Source: Hyaloscypha bicolor E (lineage: Eukaryota > Ascomycota > Leotiomycetes > Helotiales > Hyaloscyphaceae). From it: 64,000 bases of DNA. Both the position numbers and the translations under genes were made by a program. Shown piece after piece: positions 36,283 through 47,928 of this stretch. Within the stretch, counting starts at the first letter, position 1. Each line of letters starts with the position of its first letter. The stretch is taken from contig NW_020194619.1 in assembly GCF_002865645.1 (NCBI RefSeq), positions 2,578,442-2,642,441 on the forward strand. The letters are read 5' to 3'. A model generated the notes under the pieces. It saw only the letters and a program-made list of their open reading frames with translations. It searched no databases and was not told where the DNA came from.

Positions 36283-38427
36283 TAGTATAACCTCGATATA
36301 AGGATACCGAAATTGTCCCAAAAAGCTAAGGATAATGCGAGGTATCCTTATATCGAGGAAATCATATATATACATATAAAAATAGAAATATTACCAGGAT
36401 TTGAAGATATATAAATAACCTCTCTACCCTAATGCCTTATAATACTCCAATTACCCGTAGATAAGTCTATTATAGCTTGACGAGCTTGCTATACCCTCCG
36501 CTAGTAGATTATTGCTTTAATAGTATCTAGCTTGCGGATAACTTTAATTTGACCACTCTCTTATTATTTCTCAAAGAGATTCAAGAGATCCAGTATAGCT
36601 ATAGCCTCAGTAAGCTTGATTTGTCTGATCTCCTCTTGCTCCTCTTATTCCTCTTCGTTAATATCCGATTATATATCCTCTGGATCTGCCTCTGTATATC
36701 GATTAATAATTATACTTAGTAATTCGCTTTCTTCTTCCATAATTATCTCGTCAGGATAGGAGATAAATTCGGTAATAGAAAGGGGATTAACGAATTGGGG
36801 AGTTTATTAAATTATAGAATCAAGGCTCATTATTATCTATTAATTAATTTGTTACTAGGTAAGCCATTCCTGATTAATTTCGCCGTAGGTATTAAGATCT
36901 TTACCAAGAGTAGGTTTTTGAATAAGAGTTAATTTGTAAAAGCAATTAATGATTATAGATTACTTAATAAAGTTATTCCATACGTAAACTGTCTAATTAA
37001 CGGCATAAAGCAGTATAACAGACTTATTAGGGTCCTTGTTTTAATTAAATTACTAAACCATATAGGCTATCTACTAGCGGCGATAATGGAGCTTGAGGGT
37101 ATTAATAATACCTTAATTATATGGTTACTAGTGGGAGGTAGTATTTGCAGGAAGCCATTCAACCCGTACGTACAATAAAGCAGTCTTTCCACTAACGAGA
37201 GTAATGCCTATTTCGTACCCTGAAAAGTTATCTATAAAGAGAAGAACGTGCCAATTCTGTGCGTAATACTTATTATTGAGCCAGTAAAGATAATCGACCA
37301 TAATTACTCCTGTTATCTACCTGGAATTATTATACCGATATTGAACTCCAAGTAATCGACGATTAATCTTCGCAAAGCAACGAGGATCCTTCGATTTTCC
37401 TACTAGCCATGGTTCCCACTTGTCTGTACTAGTTACATTTATAGTAAGTACAAGCGTGATTCGATCTTTGCTCTTCTTTCCTCCACTTCCTGCTTCTATT
37501 ATAAGCGTACGGCTTGGGGACATTTTCTAATATAATCCAGTCTCATCTATATTTAAAACGTTCTCAGGAGGGTATGTGGCTGCTAGTACTCGGCATTCCT
37601 CCATTTACTTGATTATTTATAGGTTATCGATATCTGCAGTTGCTCCTTCGCCGTGGAAAGAGTATTCCTTGATATCGAATCTGTGTTTGAAGTTGGAAAG
37701 CCAGCCGTTTGACCACTTGGGCTCTTGCTTATTTCGATATTGAGGAAGCTAGTTCCAGATCTTATGTGCCTTGCTCTTGAGCAAATTACCCGTTATTATA
37801 GCCTTGTGTTTTTGTAGTCTCTGTTGCCATTCAAATAAGACAAACTCAAGAGCAGGCCACTCTGGCTTGCTCGTACGTACGGCAGTAAGCTATCGATCGT
37901 TTCGTATATCGGAATCGAGATAATCGTATTTGGTACTCAAGGTAGTCGAGACTGTTTACTGGCCAATCTTGTGGTGGAACTCTTGATCAAACCACTTGAT
38001 TATATCCTCGTATGTAGCCTTTGGATTTGCTTGCTTCCATCGCCGTACGGCTCGTCGATCGGCCTCTGTCATCGCTCTGCGCCTCTTTTTAGGCTGTTGG
38101 GAAGCCATAGGATCGGTGGGGGGGGGGCCATAGAATCGGTGGAGGGGAGGGTAATAGGCTATAAAGGCTCTGGAGCAGTGAGATTAATGCCTAGAATGCA
38201 GGTTTACTGGTGCCTGAAGGCCTGATAAAAATGGTAAATTAGCCTATTACGTGTACGATTATAAGGATAAAACACCAAAAAATCAAGGCCGGGATACAAA
38301 ATCATAAGGATAATCCTTATAGCAAGGATATCCTTAGCTCAGGGCAAATTTTTATCGGGATCCTAAGGTGGTATCCTTATGTCAAGGATATCCTTATATC
38401 GAGTATCCTTATATCGAGGTTACACTG
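36283..38427 (-). mobile_element. pogo/Fot1-type DNA transposon (Tc1/mariner superfamily)
   Basis: The ends are inverted repeats: left TAGTATAACCTCGATATAAG, right the reverse complement of CAGTGTAACCTCGATATAAG. They differ only by transitions and are flanked by the TA target duplication (36281-36282, 38428-38429). Sub-terminal copies of TATCCTTATATCGAG occur at both sides. Inside is one degenerate CENP-B/DDE_1 transposase on the minus strand. Length is 2145 bp. It sits in the 3' leader of Copia B. Confidence 0.9.
36440..38108 (-). pseudogene. DDE_1 (CENP-B-like) transposase remnant
   Basis: Reads from the ATG at 38108 (MASQQPKRRRAMTEADRRAV) for about 555 codons. It has an N-terminal helix-turn-helix, a CENP-B-type DNA-binding part (PEWPALEFVLFEWQQRLQ), and a DDE core with NIDETGLY and an intact ISPSRTL-type stretch (MSPSRTLIIEAGSGGKKSKD). 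The second catalytic segment reads VLLFIDNFSGYE and the third reads PYNQGIINTLK, where the last catalytic Asp is now Asn. About thirty TAA/TAG codons, mostly in the C-terminal half, replace Gln/Trp. RIP damage is milder than in the surrounding Copia, so this is a younger insertion. Confidence 0.85.
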
Positions 38428-38458
38428 TATAGGATAGAAAGATATTATAGGAGGGGAA

Positions 38459-38494
38459 GTCACGTGCAAAGGCCGCAGCCTTTGGCATATAACC
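38459..38494. repeat. Palindromic module, copy 3 (least mutated)
   Basis: GTCACGTGCAAAGGCCGCAG... continuing to CATATAACC. The core AAAGGC-CGCA-GCCTTT is a stem with a tiny loop. It keeps the most C/G of all copies. Confidence 0.7.
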
Positions 38495-38616
38495 AAAACC
38501 TCAAAAAGCAACATGGTTATACAGAGCGTTTGGGAAATCTGGCACTAGGCCGGATTAGGGAATTTGCATGCGATCGGAGGGGAGCACTATTTTTTACGTT
38601 TTTAGAGAGGTTCCAG

Positions 38617-38893
38617 TATTAGTATAGTTATTAATAGTCATATAACGCAGTCATATAACGTAAAGGCAACCAGAGGCAACGGGACATGGGCAACGGGTAA
38701 CGATCATATGACCTCGCGTCACATGGGTGACTCGACCGGTAGCTAGTCCCCATTAGGCTTAGCAGATTTAGGGATCACATATCAATACCACGATACTGCG
38801 ATCCTTACTTCTAAACAATAACCACTTTACCAACTTACGCAAATAGCATTCCACGATTACGTAACGGTACTACGCGTTCCTGGTGAACCGACA
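38617..38893 (+). repeat. 3' LTR of Copia B
   Basis: 277 bp starting TATTAGTATAGTTATTAATA and ending CCGACA. It matches the 296-bp LTRs of Copia A with transition and small length differences, for example GGCTTAGCAGATTTAGG near 38754. The five bases after it are ATTAG. Confidence 0.78.
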
Positions 38894-39577
38894 ATTAGAT
38901 GTGTGGTTATTTTTTAATAGAATAAAAACGACTGAAAATCGATGTCGGAATTACTGAAATGTCGGACTTGGTGTAACCAGAGAGCTTAGCGAGCCGGCCG
39001 GAACTGGGTGCGTAATTGCCTGCAAGTATATGCATAGCAGCGTCACTCTAAGGGTCGCTAGTTGCATAAACGCATAGCTAAGTGACGTATGACTATGCAG
39101 CCCGAGTAAAGTAAGCCACTTGCTAATAATAAAAAATTTAAACCCTATTAAGTACGAGGAAGGGGATTGCAGCAATGGGCACGGACTTTAGTATCTGCAA
39201 TGCAAAGAAATGCAGTGTACTAATATGCAATGTGTAAATATGTAGGTTTATAAGAGGACAGTGCCTGCAGGATTATGCTGTTGCTTATCTAGCGAGCTAA
39301 TAGGATAAGATGCCTAATCAGATAATGGAAGCCCCGACTCAGCTTCACATTTATAAAAACCCCGAGGATCGCTCCTTCGATACCAGTCATCGGAATAACA
39401 TTTTCAAACATTAACTTGAATTCTTGGTACGACTTGAATATCCTTTTTTGCTCAGCCCTTCAGATAGCGAGCGGCGCCATAACCTCAAGCCAACCTCCTC
39501 CCCTTCCTCCCCCTCTTTTTATATCCTCCCACCTGCTCTCTCCGAGCAGAACTACACTCTCCTTGATATAGAGCAAG
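38894..39577 (+). promoter_or_regulatory. Upstream region of the kinase-like gene
   Basis: GC-normal. A TATA-like TTTATAAAA lies at 39350-39358, about 220 bp before the ATG, followed by a pyrimidine-rich stretch (39490-39545) typical of fungal promoters. Around 39027-39100 a word pair GCATAGC-AGCGTCACT / AGTGACGTATGACTATGC forms an imperfect inverted repeat. No other gene is evident. Confidence 0.45.
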
Positions 39578-40714
39578 ATGTCAACAATACATGAAGCCCC
39601 CTTTCCTGGGCCCGAGATCGATAGGCTTTACCTCAACGGCATTTACCATTACGCTGTGCGATTTGGGATTGACAAGCCCTGCGTATTCACGCTCCAGTGC
39701 AATCGGAAGATTTTCCATGTGGCACTAATGCCGGTGGGCGGTGACCCGGATTCCGTCTCGCTCAGATATGGGTTCGATCCCGGCCCCTTTGTATCAAAGT
39801 TTAGCCAAAGACCAGGTCCACTCGCGGGCTACAATCCACCGAACGCTATTGAAGCGAAGTACCTTGACGCGTTGAATATGGGAATCTCCGAGGACGGCAC
39901 CCTTAACGACGTGGGAGACCGAGCGTTGACTCAGATCCATAATCTTGTCCTCGCAACGGGCGAACAAATCATCCGCGAGCTGGCTGGACCTACGAGTGAG
40001 CTAGCAGGAGCAGAAACCCTTGAGGAGGCCCTAAACCCCGAAACATTCTGGCTCCAGATGCTAACTGTCGATGGAGAAGCGAGACTGATTCGGCGCGAAG
40101 ATTTTACTCAGCCCACGGTTGACTTTGAGCCTCAGGACATGTCTGGTGTCAGCGCAGACTTACCAATCTTTCGCCTAGCACAAGTCGAAATCTTCGAGAC
40201 CATTCGGCCAAAGAGAGCCTTCAAGGTTAGAGTAGGGGGACAAGTATGGTTTTGCAAGGTGGCGGATTGGGGCTTTGAACTGCCTCCTATCTCGCGAGAC
40301 TGCCAGGTATTGCAGAAGATAAGAGATACGGGCCTGAGTCTTTTACATCGGGTTCCAAGACTCGAAGGGCTGGTTGGGCTAAAGGAGGGCGAGGGGGTGA
40401 TTGGATTTCTCACGAACTATATCGAAACAAACCATGACCTCAGAGATCTCTACGAGCTCCGAGATGATATAGACACGACCTCATCCTCGAGGAGGGAGAA
40501 ATGGGCCTGTCAAATCAAGCAGGCAATCAGACAACTTCACAGCCAAGGGGTGATATGGGGCGATGCGACTCCGAGAAACGTTCTGATTGATAGAGAGGAT
40601 AATGCGTGGCTAGTTGACTTTGGTAGAGGGTTTAACTTCAATAGAGAGCTAATGGACACAAAGGAGGGCGATCTAGAGGGGCTTCGTGTCGTCTACATGT
40701 TTCTAAAGGTTTAG
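39578..40714 (+). CDS. Fungal protein-kinase-like protein
   Basis: 378 residues, uninterrupted and GC-normal. The C-terminal half carries kinase-fold landmarks: GVIWGDATPRNVLID around D329 matches the catalytic-loop pattern (HGD-x-P-x-N-V-L-I-D, with Trp-Gly where HRD/HGD is usual) and WLVDFGRGF gives the DFG triad at 347-349. About 29 residues follow, including the EGDLEGL motif often seen near the end of this fungal family. The N-terminal 200 residues are unassigned. The His before the catalytic Asp and much of the C-lobe are absent, so activity is uncertain; it could be an atypical kinase or pseudokinase. AT-rich RIP DNA begins within about ten bases of the stop codon, yet the gene itself shows no RIP. 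Confidence 0.82.
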   Translation: MSTIHEAPFPGPEIDRLYLNGIYHYAVRFGIDKPCVFTLQCNRKIFHVALMPVGGDPDSVSLRYGFDPGPFVSKFSQRPGPLAGYNPPNAIEAKYLDALNMGISEDGTLNDVGDRALTQIHNLVLATGEQIIRELAGPTSELAGAETLEEALNPETFWLQMLTVDGEARLIRREDFTQPTVDFEPQDMSGVSADLPIFRLAQVEIFETIRPKRAFKVRVGGQVWFCKVADWGFELPPISRDCQVLQKIRDTGLSLLHRVPRLEGLVGLKEGEGVIGFLTNYIETNHDLRDLYELRDDIDTTSSSRREKWACQIKQAIRQLHSQGVIWGDATPRNVLIDREDNAWLVDFGRGFNFNRELMDTKEGDLEGLRVVYMFLKV

Positions 40715-41088
40715 GCAAATACTTATAATATTATAATAATACTAGTTACTCCCAAAAGCATACAAGTAGTTTAGTATAATAGCGGGTTTTATTACGAGCT
40801 TCTTATACCACGAGCTTCTTATATCACGAGCTCTTATATTAAGAACTTATATAGCTTTTAAGATAACTAATACTACAAGATATATTTAAGGAAAAACATT
40901 ATACTTATATCTTACTATTTCAATATTCTAGAAGCGAATAAGTCGATTATAATAAGAATATTACTTAATATATATAATCTTATTTATATATTCAGATATA
41001 TTAAACTTTATAAATACTTATAAAAATAAAAGTAAATATAAATATAAGAGCCCTTATTTCTAATACTTAATTATATAAATATAGCTTA
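40715..41088. other. AT-rich flank between kinase-like gene and Copia C
   Basis: RIP-type composition begins immediately after the gene. The only structure seen is the 16-bp tandem repeat at 40794-40840. Confidence 0.5.
40794..40840 (+). repeat. 16-bp tandem repeat, three units
   Basis: ACGAGCTTCTTATACC, ACGAGCTTCTTATATC, ACGAGCTCTTATATT in tandem. Confidence 0.75.
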
Positions 41089-41093
41089 TATAT

Positions 41094-41264
41094 TATTATA
41101 GTAAGAATTACTGAATTAGGGCTAGTATAATTGCTTTGCTTAGTTAGGATCTATATACTTACTTCCTGAAGCTTTATACTTTATTTAAGCTCTTTTCTAG
41201 CTAGTTTAATTAATTCTTTTACTATTTAATATAACTCTCTATTCTATAATCTTTATATATATTA
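41094..41264 (+). repeat. 5' LTR of Copia C
   Basis: Contains GTAAGAATTACTGAATTAGG; less mutated than the 3' copy. Confidence 0.9.
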
Positions 41265-42299
41265 GTTATAAGCCCGGCCTCATACTAATAAGCTTTTTAA
41301 TTAATATACCACAGAGAGTATTTAAGAGCTTATTTAATTTATTTCTTCGAAAATTATACTTCAGTTCGCATTTCCATTATTAACTACTTAATAGAAACCA
41401 TTCCTATAGTTTCTACTATTTCTATAAGCTTAATTATAATTATATTAGAAGCTATAATTAAGATTATTATTCTAAAAAACTATAGTTCCTGAATAGACTA
41501 GTTTAATACTTTCTATAAAATAGTAAATAATAAGGGTATCTGGAATAAAATTAACTTATTTAATAATAAAGTAATTAAAATAAATATAATAGCTCTTTCT
41601 AGGCCTTTTCCTATAATTAATGAGCTTATATTAAAGGAAATAAAGAATTACTATATTAGATACTAAGTTAAAGCAGAGAATTAGAATAAGGATATTTGAT
41701 TTATAATTAAGAAAGAATTAAAACTAATATCTCTATAGCCTATAATATTCGGGAATATTAGAAATTACTATTTAGTACTTTTATAAGACTATGAGATTAA
41801 GAAACTAGATTAGATAAATAAGCTAGTATATTACTATATAATTAGATAGTAGCTCTATTAAATAGTTAATATAGAGATTTCTCTAAATTTTATTTTGGGA
41901 CTTAAAAAGAGTAAATAAAGCTCTATTTATAAGGTTTTTAAGGCTTTATTAATAAAATATAGTATAAATTACTACTATTCGAAAAGTATATAGCTCGGTT
42001 CTATTATAAATAAATAAAGAAGAAATAAGCCTAAAATACTAGTTTACTAATTAGGAAAAGGCATTTAACTATATTAGAGCTTTTAAAATCACCGAAATTA
42101 AAGGTATTTTAGTAATAATTAAGTTTTTAATAGCCTTCTAGCAGAAACTTATACTAATCTAAATAATAAAGATAAACTAGAGCTTTTAATTCTTATATTC
42201 GAATAATATAGCCAGGTATTTAATTAGATTATTTTAGAAAATTAGAATACTAAATACTCAGGAGCTTCTATAATCTTTATTATATTCGGGAATTAATCT

Positions 42300-45200
42300 A
42301 GTAAAGAATTAGATAGCAAACCCGATTTAAATAAGTATAAGTATTATAAGTATTTTTATAAGAATACTAAGAACTTTAAATACTAATAGAACCTATTTAG
42401 TTATACTATTATAGAAATTATAATTACTAAATTAAATAAAACTTAAATAAAATTCAAGCCTAATAAGAAATAAATTAGAAAGATCCGGGAAAGGCTTTTA
42501 ATTAAGTATTAGAAAAATCTAAAACCTTAACTAGAAAAGAAATATAATATAAAAATTACTAGTAAACGAGTTATAGAGAAACTAATATCCGGTACTAGTT
42601 CTAAAAAAAAGCTTAAAGTATCCGAAACCTAATATTTTAGGAACTTTAATATTACTTTAGTAAATCTAATACTTATAATCCAGGGCCTAGATTAGGGAAT
42701 TTATATAATATTCGATTTCTTAAAATATTTACTTTTTTTAGAATACTTTATTAGATAACTATAATACTATATACCTGGTTAATAATAAGAATCTAATTAA
42801 TTCTAATACTTTTATTAAGGCCAAAATTAATAATTATATAAAAGCAAAAATAACTAGTTTTCTAATTATTAGATATAATACTTATATAATTAAAAATATA
42901 ATTAATAAACCTACGGAATTATATATTAAAGATCTAATTCTTTATAATATTATAGTTATTAAAGGATTTTATATAAATATTATTTCTAAAGCTCGCCTAA
43001 TAAAAAAGAAAGTTTAGTATTATAAATATAATCTTATAATTAGACTTGAAAATTATAAAGAAAACGTAATATTAATATAATTAAAATATAGATTTAATTT
43101 AGTTTTCCTGAAATATAAGCTGCTTTTTATTTATTTTAATATTCTATTTAAAATTCCTACTAGTACTAGTAATATACTTATACTTCTAATACTTAAATAT
43201 TTAATTAGAGCTTAATATAAGAGATTAAAGAAGTATTTTAAGCCGAGAAATAATTTAAAAGAAAAATAGTATATAAAAATAAGGTATCTAGCTTATTAAT
43301 TATATATATAATATAAAAATTAATAAACTAATAAAAGTTTTATATAAATCTTATATTTAGATATATATTAGATAAGTAATCTAATATAAGCTAATTAAGA
43401 AAAAGTTTACTTAATTATTTTAGAGAATCTTATAAGACTTATTTAATTACTTAAATAACTATAATAATTCGAGCTAGATTCTAATAATTAAAAACGAATT
43501 TAGTAGAAAGCTTTTTAAATATCTTCTATTAAATAAAGAGAATTTACTAGTATTTAATATAATTAGAGATTTTAAATAATAAATATATAAGTAATATAAT
43601 CTTTAATTACTTATATTAAGTATAATTAGAAGAAAGTAGTTATTCTAATCTAAGAAATATTAGCTTATTAGATCTAGATAAAAGAAAAAAGCATTAAAAT
43701 CAAGCTTTCTTTTATATATATATATATAAGCTAAATAGTAATACTAAATAAATAAGGCAAGAGATTATAAATAAGGCTATTATAATATATTTAATAATTA
43801 ATTTGCCTAAAAAGCTATAGTTAAAAAGCTCTATAGCTGCAATTTACTTATATAATTAGAGTTCCTTATATATAAATAATTAGAGAATACTAAATAAAGT
43901 ATTTAATTCGTAATTTTATAATTATTTCCGTTAGTATAACTCAGAGTTTATAGTATAAATAATAGTTAATCTCAGGCCTAATTAGAATAAGATCTATATA
44001 TATAATTCTAAAATATATCTAATAATTAAAAACCGCAAAACAGAATAAAATAAAAAAGTATTTAAGGTTATATTATATAAGTATATTAGATATTTAGTTA
44101 GATATATTATATCTAATATTTATAAAATCTGGGTTCCTGTATTTAATAAAGTAATTATTATATATAATATTATATATAATAAGAATATTTTCTATAAAAA
44201 GAATTATAAATATATTAAAAGCTATAATATAGAAATTATAAAGAATATAATAGAATAATTTCTAGAAAATAAGATCCAGAATACTAAATTAATCTTTAAT
44301 AATAAGGAATTATAGTATAATAACTTATTAAAATAAATAGAAAATGAGTTTAAACTAGAAAATAATAAGTAAATAAACTAATAATTAAAAAAGCCTATAA
44401 GTATATTAATAAGTTATAACTCGGGAATAAGAAATTCTATAGCCTTACTAGAAATAGAACTTATAATTTTATGAAGTATTTTAGAGCCAGAAAGTATACT
44501 AGAGCCTAGAAATAATAGAAATAAAAGTACCAAGCTCTTAAAAAGACTTAGTATTATAAAGAGAAATATAATAAAGTATATCGGAATTATTAGGGAAATA
44601 TACTAAACTAATAAAAGCGGGAAAGAATCTTTTTAAAACTAGTAATAAGGTTTACTAATAGTTTCTATAAGCAAAGCAGAAAGCTTATTTATAAAATAAG
44701 CAGAAAGCTTAATAGAAATAAGAGAATTCTTTATAGAAAAAGCAAATAGCTTAGCTAAAATAGAAGATTAAGTAGTAAAACCAAAAAGAAAATAAATAAA
44801 GAAGCGAATTATTAAGACTAGAGATAGGTTAATTCAAATATATTTATATAAGGGAAATAATTAGAATAGAGATTCAAATAAAGCTAATAATAATATAATT
44901 ATTATAATAAGTATATTACTATAAATAATAAATAGATTAAATTAGATTAATTATTTAAAGTTTCTTTTAGAATCTTTTTAGTCTAATTAGCTAAAGAATT
45001 ATAAGAAGAAATTTAATTATAAGACTATTTATATTATAATTATAATAATAGTTTAATTAAGAATATATCTAGAATAGAAAGCTTATAATAATATAATAAT
45101 AAGAAAAATTCATATTAATAATTTTCTAAAGACTCTAAAAACATAAAATAATCTAAAGAAATATCTAGCTAGAAAATACTTTAAATTAGATATTAAATTA

Positions 45201-46710
45201 GAGATTAATAACCTTAAAGCCTAAAATTACTAGAGAATTATTTCTAGTAATAAAATAAATATATTTCTAATTTCTTTAAAATAAATATTTATATATAAAA
45301 TTAATTCTAATAAATATATTATTTAGTATTATTTAAAGATAATAATTTATAAAAATCTGTAAAAAAAAGGTATTACTTCTATTTATATATATTACTATAC
45401 TTATAATAAAGTCTTTTTAAATAGCTAGTATAATTATGGCTTATTTTAATTTAGAAATAAAGTAATTTAATATTATAAATATATTTATTAATATAAAAAG
45501 AAATTCTAATAGGCCTATAGTAATATATAATAGAAATAAATTAAACTCTATATAAGCTATAAAACTTTCTTATTTTATAATATAAGTACTAGATAGATAT
45601 TCTTAAAAGAATTAGACTTTCTGAATTTAATAAAAAGCCCTATATTTATATAAATATAAATTATAAAGTCTTTATTATTTTCTATATAAATAACTTTAAA
45701 TACTTTATTATAAAAATAATAAAATATATATTTAATTAATTATTACTTAGATTAAAAGAATTTATAAGCTTTATAATATACGGGATATAAAATAGTTTCT
45801 AGAAATTTATATAATTAGAGATTAGAAAGCTAAAAAGCTCTAGCTAGTTTATAATACTTATATTAAGAAAATTACTAAAAAGTTTAAAGTAATAAATAAG
45901 AAGTATTCTAGTATTTTATTACCTGAAATTAATTTTTAGAAATATAATAATTAAGCTTATTTATATTAAATTAAGATATATTAAAAAAAGTTAAATTATT
46001 ACTTTATATTATAATTATAATTAGACTAGATATAGATTTTACTACTTTAGTACTTTCTTAATTCTTAATAAGCCTTGCTTTTAAATACTTTATAGCTATA
46101 GATTAGGCTTTCTAATATTTATTTAGAACCCGGTTTTTAGTAATTTAGTATAATAGAAAATATAAAGAAATATAGCTATAAATTATATCTAATACTTTAT
46201 ATATAAATAACCTAGATATATAATAATTAAGCTATAAGTAATTTTTTTATTTAGAGATTTAATATTATAAAAAGCTACTTAATAAAATATTATAATTATT
46301 TCTTTAACTAAATTAGAAATACATGAAATTATAACTTTCTAGAAGCTATTTAGGAATCTATACTTAGATCTTAAAGAGTTCTAGACTATATTCTATAATA
46401 ATAAATAAACTATTTAACTAATTATTAGAGAAAATAAAAGAATTACTATAAAACTCTATTATATTAATATCTAGAATATATAGTTATATTAAGAATATAA
46501 TAAAGATATCTTTTAAGTTATATATTTTTAAATAAGTAATATACCCGTAAATAAACTTATAAAAAATCTATTCCGATTTAAATTCAAGAATTTTAGAACT
46601 TTATTAAATCTTTAGAATATTAGAATATAGATTAAAATAATTAAATAATATAAAAAAAGGTTTTTATTTATATCTTTTATTTATAAAATCTATTAAAATA
46701 ATAGAGCTTA
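42300..46710 (+). pseudogene. gag-pol remnant of Copia C
   Basis: A zinc-knuckle-like stretch lies near 42335-42395 (KYKYYKYFYKNTKNFKY; Cys to Tyr). Integrase segment INLPKKL-LKSSIAAIYLYN and YISNIYKIWVPVFNKVI lie near 43795-44160. RT follows, with FIIFYINNFK where YVDDF is expected (about 45670-45700) and an LLLRLKEFISF-type continuation. RNase H ends with sequence corresponding to the Copia tail near 46600-46700. All stops are TAA/TAG. Confidence 0.78.
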
Positions 46711-47752
46711 AAAACTAATAATAAGAGATTTAAAAGCACTTTACTATAGTATTAATAAGCTTATATAAAAGGCCCTTTACTCGATTAGACTACTTTTTAT
46801 TTTTCTTAATAATTTCCGAAATCTTAGTAAAAAAGCTTTTATTATTATTCTCTTTATTAGATTTAGTAATTATAAGTATAATATAAATAAAGTATCTAAA
46901 AATAGATAAATGCTTTAAAAGAATTAGAATTTATAAATAGAATTAAGAAAAATAAGCTTATAATATCTTTAATAATTAGGAGTTTAGTAAAAAAGAGCTA
47001 TATAATAGAGATATAAGAAATTAAAATAATAAAACAAGAATAACTAGAAGTATATTTCTAGTAATAAGAACCTCTACTAATAATATTATAGCAAGAACTA
47101 TTACTTTTGCTCTTTAGAATAAAAGAGACTATATTAAGTTAAAACAAGCTTTGGAATAATATAAAGAACTTATAGTAACTTATATAAGAGATTTTTTTAA
47201 GACTAGTATAAATAGAACAAGAAATATAAGGCTTTAGTAAAAAAGTACTAGAAATATTAGAAGATATTACAGGGATCTAAACCTTAATATTTTATTAAAT
47301 ATAAGCTTTATATTAATAGTTAAAAGCTATACCTATAGTAGTTTTATAAGCTATTTAATACTATTTAAAGTTAGTAAAAAGTAAAATAAAAACGTATTTT
47401 GGGTCAAAAATATTTCAAATTTATAAGCCGGAATTAACTTAATAATAATATAAGAAGAAATAGAACTAATATAAGCTATATTTATAATAATTAAAAGCTT
47501 AGAAAGAGAGCTCTAGAAACATATTAAAGAAAAGCGGTTTAATTAGAGGCTCTGAAGTTAGTAGAAAGAGGGGCTTTATAAAAGGCTTTCCTGAAATTCG
47601 ATAATTTAGGGAAATAATATATACTAAATCTATTTAGTTCGGAATATTAATATAGCTTTATAAAACTCGTATATTAGATAATTTTTACTATTTTAAAGCT
47701 TTCTAATTAGGTAAAATAGATAGAATATAATATTATATCTTTCTAGAAGATA

Positions 47753-47923
47753 TATTATAATAAGAATTACTAAATTAGGGCTAGTATAATTACTTTATTT
47801 AGTTAAGATCTATATATTTATTTTCTAAAGCTTTATATTTTACTTAAGCTCTTTTTTAGCTAGTTTAATTAACTTTTTTATTATTTAATATAACTCTCTA
47901 TTCTATAATTTTTATATATATTA
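47753..47923 (+). repeat. 3' LTR of Copia C
   Basis: 171 bp; differs from the 5' LTR by C-to-T and G-to-A changes (for example AATTACTAAATTAGGG against AATTACTGAATTAGGG). Confidence 0.9.
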
Positions 47924-47928
47924 TATAT

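Larger units (their letters stand above)
30500..38893 (+). mobile_element. Ty1/Copia retrotransposon B, partial, interrupted
   Basis: Plus-strand homologue of Copia A. Leader-like sequence near 30780 and gag-pol from about 31.4 kb match Copia A in inverted orientation, and the RNase H end (VIYIDSKLLYEYLIKLDTT) is at about 35880-36120. It is interrupted by a solo LTR (34299-34601) and by a pogo-type transposon (36283-38427). The segment right of the transposon (38428-38893: 3' leader plus 277-bp LTR) is far less mutated than the left part. The 5' boundary is a guess and no 5' LTR was found. Confidence 0.72.
41094..47923 (+). mobile_element. Ty1/Copia retrotransposon C, RIP-inactivated
   Basis: Short LTRs of exactly 171 bp (41094-41264, 47753-47923) and a TATAT duplication (41089-41093, 47924-47928) define a full-length insertion of 6830 bp. 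The plus-strand pol is of Copia order: integrase before RT and RNase H. It is a family different from Copia A/B, with no shared LTR sequence. About 1.0 kb between the RNase H end and the 3' LTR has no recognisable function. Confidence 0.9.

Noticed and set aside
38368..38622. 84-codon plus-strand open frame across the pogo end
   Set aside because: It spans the transposon terminus and Copia leader and has no coding character.
39770..39785. GGGTTCGATCCCGG resembles a tRNA B box
   Set aside because: It lies in the coding frame of the kinase-like gene and no acceptor stem or A box fits around it.
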